A stretch of DNA of 64,000 bases from Helichrysum umbraculigerum (lineage: Eukaryota > Streptophyta > Magnoliopsida > Asterales > Asteraceae), in the NCBI GenBank assembly GCA_949592205.1, contig CATIUR010000002.1, positions 5,001 through 69,000 on the forward strand, read 5' to 3'. The notes beneath the pieces were generated by a model. That model did no database searches and was not told the DNA's origin. It saw only the letters and a list, made by a program, of their open reading frames with translations. Of the stretch, positions 21,578 through 33,302 are shown one piece after another. The first letter of the stretch is position 1. Each line of letters starts with the position of its first letter. A program made the translations under genes and the position numbers.

Positions 21578-21651
21578 CGGGTATACCCGTTGTAAACATG
21601 TAATTCTTTTTTTTTTTTTTATTTAATAAATTTTGCCGGGGTACCGTCCCC
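21578..21651 (+). other. LINE-B 3'-terminal hairpins
   Basis: Hairpin 1 is the perfect palindrome CGGGTATACCCG (21578-21589). Hairpin 2 is GGGG (21638-21641) with CCCC (21648-21651) around loop TACCGT; LINE-A has GGG/CCC around the same loop, so one added G is matched by one added C. An upstream GACGTT/AACGTC pair near 21555-21572 could form a third stem. Confidence 0.6.
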
Positions 21652-21666
21652 TTTACCCAAAAAAAA

Positions 21667-21720
21667 CTCTAAACCCTAAACCCTAAACCCTAAATCCTAA
21701 ACCCTAAACCCTAAACCCTG
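21667..21720 (+). repeat. Telomere-like tract 3 abutting CCR intron 1
   Basis: About seven CCCTAAA-type units (one TCCTAAA variant) after the LINE-B poly(A). Unique CCR intron-1 sequence begins at 21721. This tract is not the start of any LINE, so telomere-like DNA lies on both outer edges of the LINE block. Confidence 0.92.
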
Positions 21721-21893
21721 ACTCATGTAATCTAAAATAATAATAGATAATATCTTCATAGAAAATTGCGCCCGTGATTGTTTGTTGTGTCAGTCTGTCA
21801 CATTCACTTTTTGTGGCGTACATATCTTGTTGTGACCTTGTCTTGCATTATAGGTTTGCTTACATGTTTTGTTTTTTCTATGATATTATGTAG

Positions 21894-24677
21894 ATGATCA
21901 AAAGAATAATCATTTGAGAGAGCTCGAAGGAGCGAAAGAGAGATTAACCTTATGCAAAGCCGATCTTCTCGACTTTGAGAGCTTACGTGAAGCCATAAAC
22001 GGCTGTGATGGTGTTTTCCACACTGCTTCTCCGGTTACCGGTGATCCTGTATGTACTTAAATAATCCGCTAATAAACAACACTTAATTAAAAAAATGTCG
22101 TATCGAGACTAATTAGTTGGATGTGTATGATTAAATGGTAGGAACAAATGGTGGAACCCGCGGTGATCGGAACACTTAATTAAAGTTCGACGTGTGGTAT
22201 TCACGTCGTCGATTGGAGCCGTTTACATGGACCCTAACCGGAGTCCCGATGATGTTGTTGACGAGAGTTGTTGGAGTGATCTTGAATTTTGCAAGAACAC
22301 AAAGGTTTGTTCACATTAAAATTTCACGTACAAGTTTTAATATTACATGATACGGAGTAATAATGAATTATGAAATTGCTGTCTTCAAACTAAGTCCTAA
22401 GTCTTTGGGGATAATGACATCATATTATTTGCATTTTTTCATTATTTGGTATGACTTATACATCATTCCATCTGCATGATATCCAAATATTCACTTATTA
22501 ATGTTTAATCAAACCTTAACTTAGCTAAAGTTTATGAATAGACGATATTTTGACCTGCGTTTAATAGAGACTAAAACGTTGACGTTGTCGATTCGTGAGG
22601 CATAAATTGTTAAGTCATCATATTAGTGAAGACAATTAGTGTAAGTTGAAATAAATGTCTTGGAATATTAGATGTTTAAATTTGACAAAAAAAATTATAT
22701 TAATTTTGTCATAAAAGTTGGAATATATAAAAAGCGATGAAACATCTTTATCTTTAGTGTAGTAGTGCAGAGTGGTTATTTTCCACTAGATATAAAAAGC
22801 AATAAAAGGTAAGGTGCAATGTTACATTGTTACCAACTAAACCTTATAAACTACTCGACCATCATATTGGTGAATAATAATGATTATTATTATTATTACT
22901 ATCATCATCGTTATTATTTTTAGAAATTATTTACTAAACATAGTTTGGACGTCATTCCGCATTAGGGTTTAATTACTTAAATTCAGATTTGTTGTCTTTG
23001 CGATACTGAAAGTGGTCAAGTGCACCAAAATATATCTACTTATGTGACTCAATTCTATTGTGTGTAAACAACTAAACAATTTACGTTGTACGTAATACAC
23101 TCTCATTTGTTAGTAACTTTATGCATCTGGCCTTCTATAACTTGTAAATCGGTGACATGAAATCAGTTTTGATGATGTGACACTGATGTGTTGGATGACG
23201 TGGCATCATTTTTCAGATGGCGTGTTAGCAATAAAAGAAAAACACATTAACAAACAAGTCATCCAATAAGTATAATAGAAGTCGTTTTTTTTTTTTTACT
23301 TGGTTACATAAGTTATGTACATTATGATGCAATTAGCCGATTAGAAAAAATACAAACAAACAAGTAATGGGAATATAAAGGAATAAAAAGTTGTTAAGAA
23401 AATGGAAAAAAATATCGGCACCAAAGCAGGGCATTTTCTTTGATATGACTTTTGGTGCATTTGGCGTTTATTCTATGTTGTTTGAAACATGAATATTATA
23501 ATTTGACATACAAATATTACAAATTTATATCGCAACTAATTACCTTGATTTGCATAACATGAATATTACAGAACTGGTATTGCTATGGAAAGGCAGTGGC
23601 AGAGCAAGCTGCATGGGACGAGGCTAAGGCGAGAGGGGTTGACCTAGTTGCGGTTAACCCAGTTTTGGTGTTGGGACCATTGTTGCGACCCACAATCAAC
23701 GCCAGCATTATTCATATACTAAAGTATCTAACAGGCTCGACCAAAACCTATGCCAATTCGGTCCAAGCGTATGTCCATGTACGAGATGTGGCATTAGCAC
23801 ATATCTTACTATTCGAGACTCCTTCGGCTTCTGGTCGATACCTATGTGCTGAGAGTGTGCTTCATCGTGGAGAAGTAGTCAAAATCTTGGCTAAATATTT
23901 CCCCGAATACCCAATTCCCACCGAGTAAGTAATCTCGACTTACATTATTGTATTAACTTATAAATGTCATATTCATGTCACATTTTAACCCACAACCTTG
24001 ATTGCTAAGTTTCTCGAGTTCCGCTAAGTTAAGGGCTCTTTGATCGTAACTTTAGTTAATGTGAGGTTTAATTTAGGGGAAAAGATAACTTGGTTTGCTT
24101 CTATTAATTTATTATATCTAAAGATAGGAATGTGGGTGAACCAAAAGACAAGAGTAAATTAGGAGAAAGCAATATTTGACCTTATCAGGAATAAAAAGTC
24201 CAATAAGACTACACCAAGATCTAACAAAACCACTAATTAATACTCGTATTAATTTTAAAAAAATGTCAGATTTTGTGGACTAGATGAATCCTCACCAACC
24301 ACAATATCCTTATCACAGCACTATATGGGCCCTCGTCGTGTATGATCAATCATTTAGGCCCACTTACCAACTACACTCATTTATATGGACCTGTTTTATT
24401 TTTTACTTGTAAGAGTTTGTGTAGTTTGCTTCTTTTTATTATTGAAAATGACAAAAAAGATGTTAACATGAGGTGATGTTGAATTTGCAGATGTAAAGAT
24501 GACTCAAAGCCAAGGGCAAAACCGTACAAATTCTCCAACCAAAAACTTAAAGATTTGGGTCTTGAGTTTACACCCGTAAAGACGGCGTTATACGAAACTG
24601 TCAAGAGCTTACAAGAAAAGGGTCACCTACCTGTGCCACCAGCCCAGACCGACGGCCACATTCGTATCCAGCCATGA
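21894..24677 (+). pseudogene. CCR: Cinnamoyl-CoA reductase pseudogene (right copy), exons 2-5
   Basis: Exon 2 (21894-22048) encodes DDQKNNHLRELEGAKERLTL... to TGDP; exon 3 is 22142-22304; exon 4 is 23572-23924 (NWYCYGK onward); exon 5 is 24491-24677. Exon 1, with the NADP-binding glycine motif, is missing because telomere-like DNA joins inside intron 1. In exon 3 the frame reads EQMVEPAVIGTLN then TAA at 22181-22183. About ten codons normally found between VIGT and the KVRRVVFTSS motif are replaced by 7 nt, which also shifts the frame. Splice sites look normal (GTATGT, GTTTGT, GTAAGT). This copy cannot make reductase. Confidence 0.92.
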
Positions 24678-27649
24678 TAATTGTGACTCATATATGTCCC
24701 GACGTCATATATACGTTTTCTGTACCTCATTAATTAAGCATGTAATTGTTTACGTTTTGTTTGTAACACCTTCTCTGTACCGTTATCAATTCTGTTGGTA
24801 CACAAACACATAATGTTTCAACTACGTTATGTAAAGTGAGTTGATTAGTTACTAACAATTTAAGATGGACTTTCTATATCATGCAACCATGACTAAAGTA
24901 TTTTATGAAGCGTCACTTTACTATCGCGACAATTAGATCCTGGTTTATGTTTACTACAAATGTGAGTGGACTGCATGATGGGTTGTATACACAGATCTTT
25001 TTATACATTACATTGGTCCATTCGAAGATCCGCCGAGTTGGATAACATGTCATTTTCCATTATATATGCACATCAAAATAGATGTTGATGGAAGATGTTC
25101 ACAGAACCAAATCATAAGAAGTTAACAACTCGCCAGATAATGGAATTATAGTCATGAATCATGAGCATCCATCATATGTGACACAAATATGACATCATTA
25201 AAATTGTTGTAAAAATGGAGCATATTAAATATAACTCCTAGCCTGTACACAAATTTTTTATATGTTCTCGAATTGAAAAGAAAAGAAAAAATAGGAAGTA
25301 CTCCGATAACTTTTCATATATACCTTCTAATTTTACTTAACAGAACATTCATTCATAACCTTTAAATTTCATGACACAAACTCACATCTTGACATATTAC
25401 TAATTAACTCAAGCACATGATTATCAACAATAGTTTTCGGAAAAGCGGCGATTGCATAATAACTGAAACTGTAGCAAATACCAATCTCGCTCCAATAATA
25501 TTGTCCAGCTGTGAAGGTACTCGGGGAAGAATACAGACAACAAAACAATAAGTGATTATGTTAACTACGAACCTTTTTCGTTTATTGGCCCCTTGTGTAG
25601 TACACACGGGTATGTCTATCATTTCCCTTAAGTGTCTTTGTAGATTTTTCTCAAAAGTTTTCTACTCATTTACTGTGCATCATATACAAATAAAGAAAAT
25701 CATCAACTATGTTGTTTATGGAGGTTGGATCTGTTGATGAAAACTTAGAGATGGTTTTGACAGTTTGGTTATGGAAGTATGCAACCGTGATTTCCCTGTT
25801 TAAATTGGCTTTGACCCACTCTTCAAAGCCTCGAAGGTATATGTTCTGTCAAATTCCTAAAGCATTTGTGTGTAACATCTTATTACAGTCATATGTTTGA
25901 AATTTTTACTAATTAAGCATATATTATCCTAAACCAAGTTGAATATTAATTCTGTTTACTAGTTGTAGTCTAATCAAACCAAACTTTGAAATAAAACTTG
26001 AAGAAGATGTAGTGTGGGCATAAAAGTGTTTGGGTAGCGAAAGGGAAAAGAAGCGGAGCAAGTAAACAAACGATTGACAGATATCGTTGTTCATAAAACC
26101 AAATCATAAGAAGTTTACTCATGGCTATATAATTTATCTTAAACATGGAGCACTAGATGTGTTAGTGTCCTATTGAAAAATAGATATTATTTCCTAACTC
26201 TATGTATATCAGTTAGAAAGTTGCATTTCTTTTATATTTTGACTATATAAGTTAAAAGATACGCATCATCTGTGATCACATATAGTCATATAGGATGTCA
26301 CTACTAATGTTGTGAAGTTGAGTTTGTTAAGTTGCCTTTACTAATCGTTCTAAATCAGCTCTACGGCTCAGTTTGCATTGACTGTGGTTTGTCTTTGAGG
26401 AAGTTGCATGCTAACAATGTCCTGTCTTGGTTGACCATCGTATGCAGACGCACTCCTCTCCATTTCACGGCATTCAGGACTTGTAAGTGCTAGAAGATGC
26501 GATGACTCCTTGTTTTTACGCAACACTAGATATCCAATCCCAGCCAAATAAACCAGCATACCTGAAAATCCCAACACTCCACAGAATACCTTTCCTACTA
26601 GTGCTAAATGGCCATGAACAAGCACCGCAATGAGATGATCAACTAGAAAGTAAATGTTGATGCCCATGATTAAGGAGCCGATTATCCAAGTGATTGCTGA
26701 GATCTGCAGTAACATGATTCGGTGGTAAGATATAATATAACCATGAATAAATAACGGAAAATTACTTAAAATTGCATTTTGTAGGAAGTCATTTTAGAAA
26801 AATAACATCTAGTTGTTTATTAACAAAAACCACTGAAGTTCTTAATATTGTTTTGTGAATTACCTTTTTGTCGTTGTTGAGAAATTACCACTTTATGCGA
26901 AGGTTTGACTTTTTCTTGTGAAATTGACCTTTTGATTGCAAATTTGCCTTTTTTTTTTTATATAAAGAGAGAGAGCATGGTATTTTGTTAAAGATTTTGA
27001 ATCTTATTATGTTCACTAAGTGATTTCCCTATCTAAATAGGTATTTCTCTAATATGATATAATTCACATATTGGAAATGAAGATATATTCTTACAATCTT
27101 TGAGTTGGCATATGATCCCATCTTGGTCTCGCTACTTGTAAATTTCAAAAGGGGAATGAGAGCAAATGGGAGTTCAAATGACAATATCATCTGTCACAAC
27201 ACTTAAATGTTAGCAAGCATTGAAACCTTATCGCAAAAAGGTGCTTATGGAGTTACTATAAATAATATGTATGATTAAATATAGAGAGAGTTGGAGGTAA
27301 CTAACTGATGCTATGATAATTAACTTTCCAGCTCCAGCCGAGCCACCTATTAGAGCAACGATTAGACTTGGAACTATAGCTAAGCACCGAGTTAAGAAGT
27401 TCCGAAGCCATGGCTTCATGCGTAAGTCAAGAAACCCCTGCAGCAAAACATAACCATGATATTATGCAAAATTGATATGAAAATAAGTTCTCTGTTAACA
27501 CGTCAACGGATAATTCACAAGATATTAGCTCAAGAGGAAACGCGTCAAAGACATCAGCAGTCGCCTAAAGTGTACATTTTATGTACAAAACCTCCTAAAT
27601 CTTGGTATTATTCAAAAAATACGAGCTTCGCAAAAATATTTGCCACTAA
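22611..27649. repeat. Right copy of the large direct duplication (extends left to 21721)
   Basis: Matches 1-5039 at about 99.9% by eye. The duplicated unit probably begins at 21721, the CCR side of the telomere-like junction, since equivalent left-copy sequence would lie before the window. After 27649 the NRAMP intron continues normally here, while the left copy changes to CCCTAAA. Confidence 0.97.
24678..26367. other. Intergenic, CCR/NRAMP 3' ends (right copy)
   Basis: Same sequence as 2067-3756. AT-rich, no recognisable gene. Confidence 0.7.
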
Positions 27650-27717
27650 CAATTTGTAAAAATTAATCACCGTTTGAACAAAAAAGTGATTCGGATCAAT
27701 CCTGACATGCCCTGTTG

Positions 27718-28392
27718 AAACCATAGTAGTTGGCTCGAAAATTTTAACTCGTTACTCGACTCATAAGAGTCATAAGATACACACACATTTATATATCTAG
27801 ACAACAATAATAAGTATCAACATATCTAATAGATCCTAATTCTTCAAAGTTAACAGTACAAGTTTACATAAATTAAAAATCCTAAGAAATTAGATTAAAT
27901 ATATATAATTTAAGTAGATTATAGTAACCTAAGAAAAATATATTATATATATTATGTACATTTAAAAGGTGGGAATCTGAGAGTAAGTGTGGTAGTCGAG
28001 TGGGTGACACTATTAGTAGAGCTTGACAGTTGACTTCGAATAAGCCATTATTTCCCCACCCATTTTTTTGTAATCACAACTTCTCATTGTCTTTAGAATG
28101 TCTTTAAGATATCACTCGAAGGGACAATCACTATGTAAGATATTTGTTTTCAAGAAGACCAGAGAAGTATGAGGGTTGATGGTGAAGTTGTCAACTTGCA
28201 ACAACCATAACTGCTTGATTCAAAACAAACTCTAGTTATTGATTTTCAATTTTCTTCTATTTTCGATGGTTTTAACTTGTAAGAGTCAAAGCCATTCAAG
28301 AGTCGGGGTCTGAGTCGCTTCATTTTTGGAGTTTTTGACTCAACTCTTACGAGTTAACTCGTGACTCGTAATAGTCTAACAACTATGGTTTT
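27718..28392. mobile_element. MITE-like inverted-repeat element in NRAMP intron 10
   Basis: The ends read AAACCATAGTAGTTG (left) and, as reverse complement of the right end, AAACCATAGTTGTTAG. Inside are GACTC/GAGTC-rich half-repeats in inverted order (ACTCGACTC near 27750, GAGTTAACTCGTGACTCG near 28350). No target duplication could be fixed. It lies just downstream of the duplication breakpoint, so the left copy lacks it. Confidence 0.4.
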
Positions 28393-29361
28393 AAGTTTTA
28401 ACCCACATAAAAAACATAACTGTTTTGATCTGCTACCAAACCTGCCCAACCCAACCATTTCACCAACAAAATGCCAGAGTGCTAATAAGTTGTCAGACCT
28501 CCTTTAGAATTTACTACTTCAAATATTCACCTCCTAAAAAGCTAAAGCCTTTAAAAGGACAGTATAAACCCGTACCCCTCAATTTCTTTTGGAATTAACA
28601 GAAAACAAAGGCAAATACCTGCATAACATACTGGCCAGCTTATGTTCCAGTTATTGTGGAACTCTGACCTGATGCTAGCAAAGCAATTGCAAAAACCTTG
28701 GAGCTCCACTTTCCTAGGACATTCTGAAAACGCAACAGCAAATAAGTATAATGACCGTCACGCTCCACCATTAAGGTAAACAAAAGAAAAGGATGGTTTG
28801 CATTATCATCATCGTCATTAAATTTTGAATGACACTTACTCTAAGCAAAAATGATGCTTTATTCAAGTCCAAGTCTTGACAGCTCTTCTGATCAGCTGGG
28901 TTCAAATCTGCTGAACTGCAGACTGAACCACTCACTGATATAACCGATATGTTAATAAGAAATGCAACTGCAAGAGCTATGCCACTCTCAATCAAGTAAA
29001 ATCTGCAAGCTTCCTGTAAACAATTTTTTTACAAAAATAAAACAAACATAACTTGTCATGTCAATTACTCAGCAAACAAGTATACTCATAGACGTTAACA
29101 AGTGGTTCATACTTAGTAATCAAATGACAAAGAATAGCTCAAGAAGTAACCACTGTTAATACACGGAAAAGTATTAATACACAGGACGTTCCAATAAACA
29201 GTGACGAGTACTTCTGGAAGAGAGACAATTTACCTTAATCCCACCAACTGATCTCGGAATTTTCCTAGAAAGCACAAGAGCTGAGTGCAGAAAAAGGTTG
29301 TGCCTGCATTAACAGAGAAGAATCACTAATATAATATATGGCTTGCAATAAACCCTACTCT

Positions 29362-29759
29362 TAGAGGTGGCAATTTCGACCCATTAAATTGTTCATCGGT
29401 AGATTTGGAATAGTTCTATCCCTAATTGGTCCAAACGCCAAACCATATACGTTAGCTAACAAGGACACATGGCGAATGGGTTAAACAAGTCAAACGGGTC
29501 CGTCCAAAGTTGCCTAAATTCTATTTCTAATGTATACAACCTCCTAAATTACCATTTCTTAAAAACGTCGATTATTAGTATAATACAGTATTAGTAATTA
29601 CATATAATGCATTCATTAATTAGTAAAAAATGAACATAAATGTTTGTGGGGTCAACCTATGTTGATAAAACCCTATTGGACCCGTACAATACAATCTTCC
29701 TGCTTCTTACTCTAACCATTATTGACAAGTGATCCAGCCCACCCATTTTGCCACCTCTA
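29362..29759. mobile_element. MITE-like element in NRAMP intron 7
   Basis: Terminal inverted repeat TAGAGGTGGCAA at 29362 and TTGCCACCTCTA at 29748-29759, followed inside by ACCCATT-like sequence in both arms. This end type is common in hAT-related plant MITEs. No coding capacity; target duplication unclear. Confidence 0.45.
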
Positions 29760-31921
29760 GCTATCACCATTGTTAGATGGAGGAATAAAAGCAAACTTAC
29801 GGCATGACCATGGCACCAAGGAGTGAAATTGCAAGACCTGTAGAACCACTTCCTTTCAGCTGGGGGACAAACAACCCATATAAAACTTCTGAAGCATCCG
29901 GTTTGGCAATCCCAAGCTCAACAAGAAAGCATACGGCTATAGTCAATACCAAAAAAGCAATCAAGAATTCAAGTTTCCTCACCTGCACAGCATACAAAAC
30001 CATCTCAATTATTTGCCATCTCAAACGAAATTAGTAATCCAGAAGGTCAGAGTGTATACGGTACCCCATATTGTTGTAGGGCAAGCAGAATTAAAGTACT
30101 AAAACCGGTTAGCAGCACACCACACCATACTGGAATATTGAACAGCATATTCAAAGCAAACGCCGTTCCAATGACTGTAAATGACTTATAGCAGTGTCAG
30201 GGGTATAAATTAATATCTGTAAGCTTCATGTATCTATAATTGGAAATGTAAATGGTCGTTTTATTTTATGATACACGTAAATAATGTTTTGGGGTTGTAA
30301 AATGGAAAACGAAGTGTTAAAATATAGATCGCATCATTACGAGTAACTAATAGTGGGTAAGTACCTGAGAATGTATCAAATTTTACCCAAAATTCTGTTA
30401 CATGTATACAACATTTATAGTTTCTAATGTACGTATCGAACTTTCAGTTATTGACTACTGTATGTATCATTGTATCCTGTTATCATACTTTTTATAACTT
30501 GTAAACTAGTGTAGTGACACTGGTTTTAATAGTGTAGCAGAGGTCATGGTAGCTTATATGACTGCCACATCAGCAGAATGTGAACAAGTCAACAGATACA
30601 TATGATATCAATAATTGATAGTTTGATACATACAGTTCCGACTTTTAAAGGTAGATATATACAGGAGAACTTTGGGTGACGGTTAATAACTTTCTACAGA
30701 CTTACCCTACATAACCGCAATGCAAGTAGAATCAATATTTAACCGGTCTTATAGTTGTGTATACAGAAGAGAGGAAAAACATTTTTGAAATGAAAAAGGG
30801 ATATGGATTATAGAAAATTGAAGACAACATCAGTTGATGGCCAGTGTCATGTATTTCGGTCATTCTGTGGTCCTCAAGAAACAGAAAGAATATGCAGCAC
30901 ATGCAGATCTCAGATTTCTAAGTTTCACATGAGAAGTAGGAATGCTTTTAGCATGCCTTTATTACATTTCATGAAGAACATGCGTAAGCAATAACATTCA
31001 GTACAAGGAGAATCCATAAAGTTATCTGAAGTATGATGGACTGCTTACTTTCACTAAATGATATGCTTAAACAGATTCTTTGACCAAATCAACTGCTTTC
31101 GGGAACATTATTAGACATAACATGTGTCGTATTCACCAAAACCAGTATCACATGCAACATGAGATGATTTGCGTTAACTCAAGTGATATAAAGCAGAAAG
31201 GAATACCTTCAGGAATATCACATGCAACTATGGATGTTTCAGCAAGGATCCACAGGATGAAATTGGTCACCTTCTCATATTCGTTTTTACAATGCTCAGC
31301 CAGATGCTTTCCTGCAATATAATATAGCGAAAACATCAACCATTTGTTTGACCAAATGGCCAAAGGTCCAAAAGGATACTTCATGTTAAAATTATAAATT
31401 ATAATTCAAGCTTATCTTGTATAATAACTTGTACATTTGTGTACAAGTACTTTCAGGGTAGAAGGCTTATCAAAAGTTGGAGGGGCTTCATGTCATTTCT
31501 GAATCTTGAAGGTCCTCTTTTGGTTGCATCGATGGAACTCATGTGTGTAAGAATAAAGCAGCAGCCAGTAGTCAAATGAGCAGACAAAAAGGCCTCATCT
31601 TTCATTGTTCACATGCTAAAGTTCCATTACTTGCTGTAAAGCTTAAAGTCCCATCCCCACTGGTCTAATGGTTCTTTTTACAAAGCAATAAGAGTGCCAG
31701 ACAACAACAAAAGAATTACAACGGTCGCTGTCTCTAAATCATCAATATATATATATATATGTAGTTCTTACTAATCAACAAGTGTGGGGCTATATGCCAC
31801 TGTAAATATTTCCAGTGTTCTTCAGTGTTTAATAAATTGGTGTGTATGTAAACACTCAATTGAGTTGAGTGAGTTAAGATCAATAAAAGTATTCAGTGAA
31901 TTGTGTTCAATAAATTTTACA

Positions 31922-31933
31922 TGGTATCAGAGC
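31922..31933 (+). other. Primer-binding site (tRNA-Met type)
   Basis: TGGTATCAGAGC directly after the 5' LTR, complementary to the 3' end of initiator tRNA-Met. Confidence 0.9.
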
Positions 31934-31983
31934 GAATACAAGCTCCTGTGTTCATTGATTCGTCTTAGTCCCGTTCGTTTGAA

Positions 31984-32357
31984 ACCCTAAAATTAGGGTG
32001 ACGGGTTGTTTGGCGTTTTTTCGTTGTTCGATCGTTTTGTTGAAACCCTTAAAATTAGGGTGTGTTCTTGTGGTGTTCTTGGATCGACTGAGATCGATTG
32101 TGTTTGTTAAAACACTCAAAATTATTGGGGTTGTTTGTCAGTGGTGATTCGTTTGATCGATTAAAACCCTAAAAGGGTCATTGTGTTGTTCGTTCGATCG
32201 ACTGAAAATCAGTTGAAACCCTAAAAGAAAATAGGGTGAAGATGCTCTTGAAGCTGTGACTGTTCGATTGAAGTATTTGCTCTTGAAGCTGGTTATTTGT
32301 GGTGATTCTTCTGTTCTATTCGATATATTGAGATCGTTTGAAACCCAAAAAAAGGGT
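31984..32357 (+). repeat. Array of five telo-box-like hairpins in retrotransposon leader
   Basis: Short inverted repeats around ACCCTAA: 31984-31999 (ACCCTAA AA TTAGGGT), 32045-32061, 32166-32178, 32217-32236 and 32342-32357. Loops and stem lengths vary, yet each keeps A-C-C-C paired with G-G-G-T. They sit in the untranslated leader after the PBS, interleaved with GATCGA-containing sequence. Confidence 0.6.
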
Positions 32358-33018
32358 TACGGTGTTCTTGTGGTTTATGTTACTTGAGATCGTACTCAAG
32401 TACTCAAGTCTTCCGCTGTAATCAAGTGTCTCGTGGTTGTGTGCTACGAAAGTGATCCGCTGCAAGTTCATTCCATTTCTTGCTTGGCTAACCGAGCGTG
32501 GAGTACACTGTAAGAAAAATTCTATACTTTCCTGAGTTGTGGCTAGTCACTGCCCGTGGGAATCCTTGTGCTTACAAGGTTCATCTACCTCACGGTGTTC
32601 ACACTTGGACCATAGCCAGGGTTCTCTATATTGATTTCTGTGTACTGCTGTGTTTGTGGATTGACTGATTGTATCTTGATGTTCTGCTTGATTTTCCTTG
32701 CATTACATTCTGTTATTACATAGATGAACTTGTCAATATGTTATTACATTGAAAATTGATTGGTATCCATTTGCAAATTAATCGATAAATTACACTGTGT
32801 TAAGAACAGTTTGTTGTTTGGTCTGGTTCTTTAAATTTCTTCATAGGATCATTTTTTAATCACCTGTTGTTCTGGTCTTGTATCTGGTTCTAATCAATAT
32901 TAAATCACTTGTTATGTGTTATATGTATATTAAAAACTAAGTGTCTTGGTTGTTGGCTGTGGTATCTCCTTATGTGTTGTTGTGTTGATACCTTGATATT
33001 TCATCTGGTAATTGTTTC

Positions 33019-33019
33019 T

Positions 33020-33050
<31 letters not shown>
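33019..33050 (+). repeat. Poly(A) tract inside the retrotransposon
   Basis: About 32 consecutive A residues in the interior of the intron-4 element. It may mark an old retroposed insertion or be simple slippage. Confidence 0.85.
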
Positions 33051-33054
<4 letters not shown>

Positions 33055-33179
33055 TTTATCCAGATTAAATTCTCTCTTAAAGGTGCCTTTGTGATTATAT
33101 ATGTTGTTTGGTGGTGTCATGGGGGCATCCATTAAATGAAACTACTTTTGTGTTTAAGTCAAATAATAGTGGAAATTAC

Positions 33180-33302
33180 AATGTGAGTTATAGAGGTCAA
33201 AACCCAAATCTAAAATGTAAGAATTGTAATAGGATGGGTCATACTATTGAAAGGTGTTATGATATAATTGGATATCCTCCTACTTTTAAAGAAAATTTTT
33301 AA
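33180..33302 (+). pseudogene. Gag remnant with CCHC zinc knuckle
   Basis: The frame contains CKNCNRMGHTIERCYDIIGYPP, a C-x2-C-x4-H-x4-C knuckle followed by the Y/F-x-x-I-G-Y-P-P tail typical of Copia Gag. It ends with TAA at 33300-33302. The rest of Gag is not readable upstream or downstream. Kept as a relic, possibly within a packaging region. Confidence 0.75.

Larger units (their letters stand above)
14412..21666 (+). mobile_element. LINE-B, related LINE in tandem with LINE-A
   Basis: A 7.3-kb element in the same orientation: telomere-like start, leader, ORF1 (14576-17299), ORF2 with an internal deletion (17289-20102), a 1.5-kb GT-rich 3' region, structured 3' end and an 8-nt poly(A) at 21659-21666. 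The proteins are clearly related to those of LINE-A but diverged at DNA level, so this is a separate insertion and not a recent tandem copy. It is defective because most of RT is gone. Confidence 0.9.

Noticed and set aside
1..27649. Explaining the duplication purely as a haplotig assembly artefact
   Set aside because: It cannot be excluded, but both breakpoints are inside introns, the insert is bounded by telomere-like DNA on both sides, and the two copies are truncated at opposite ends. A plain haplotig join would not normally give this. Kept as the main alternative.
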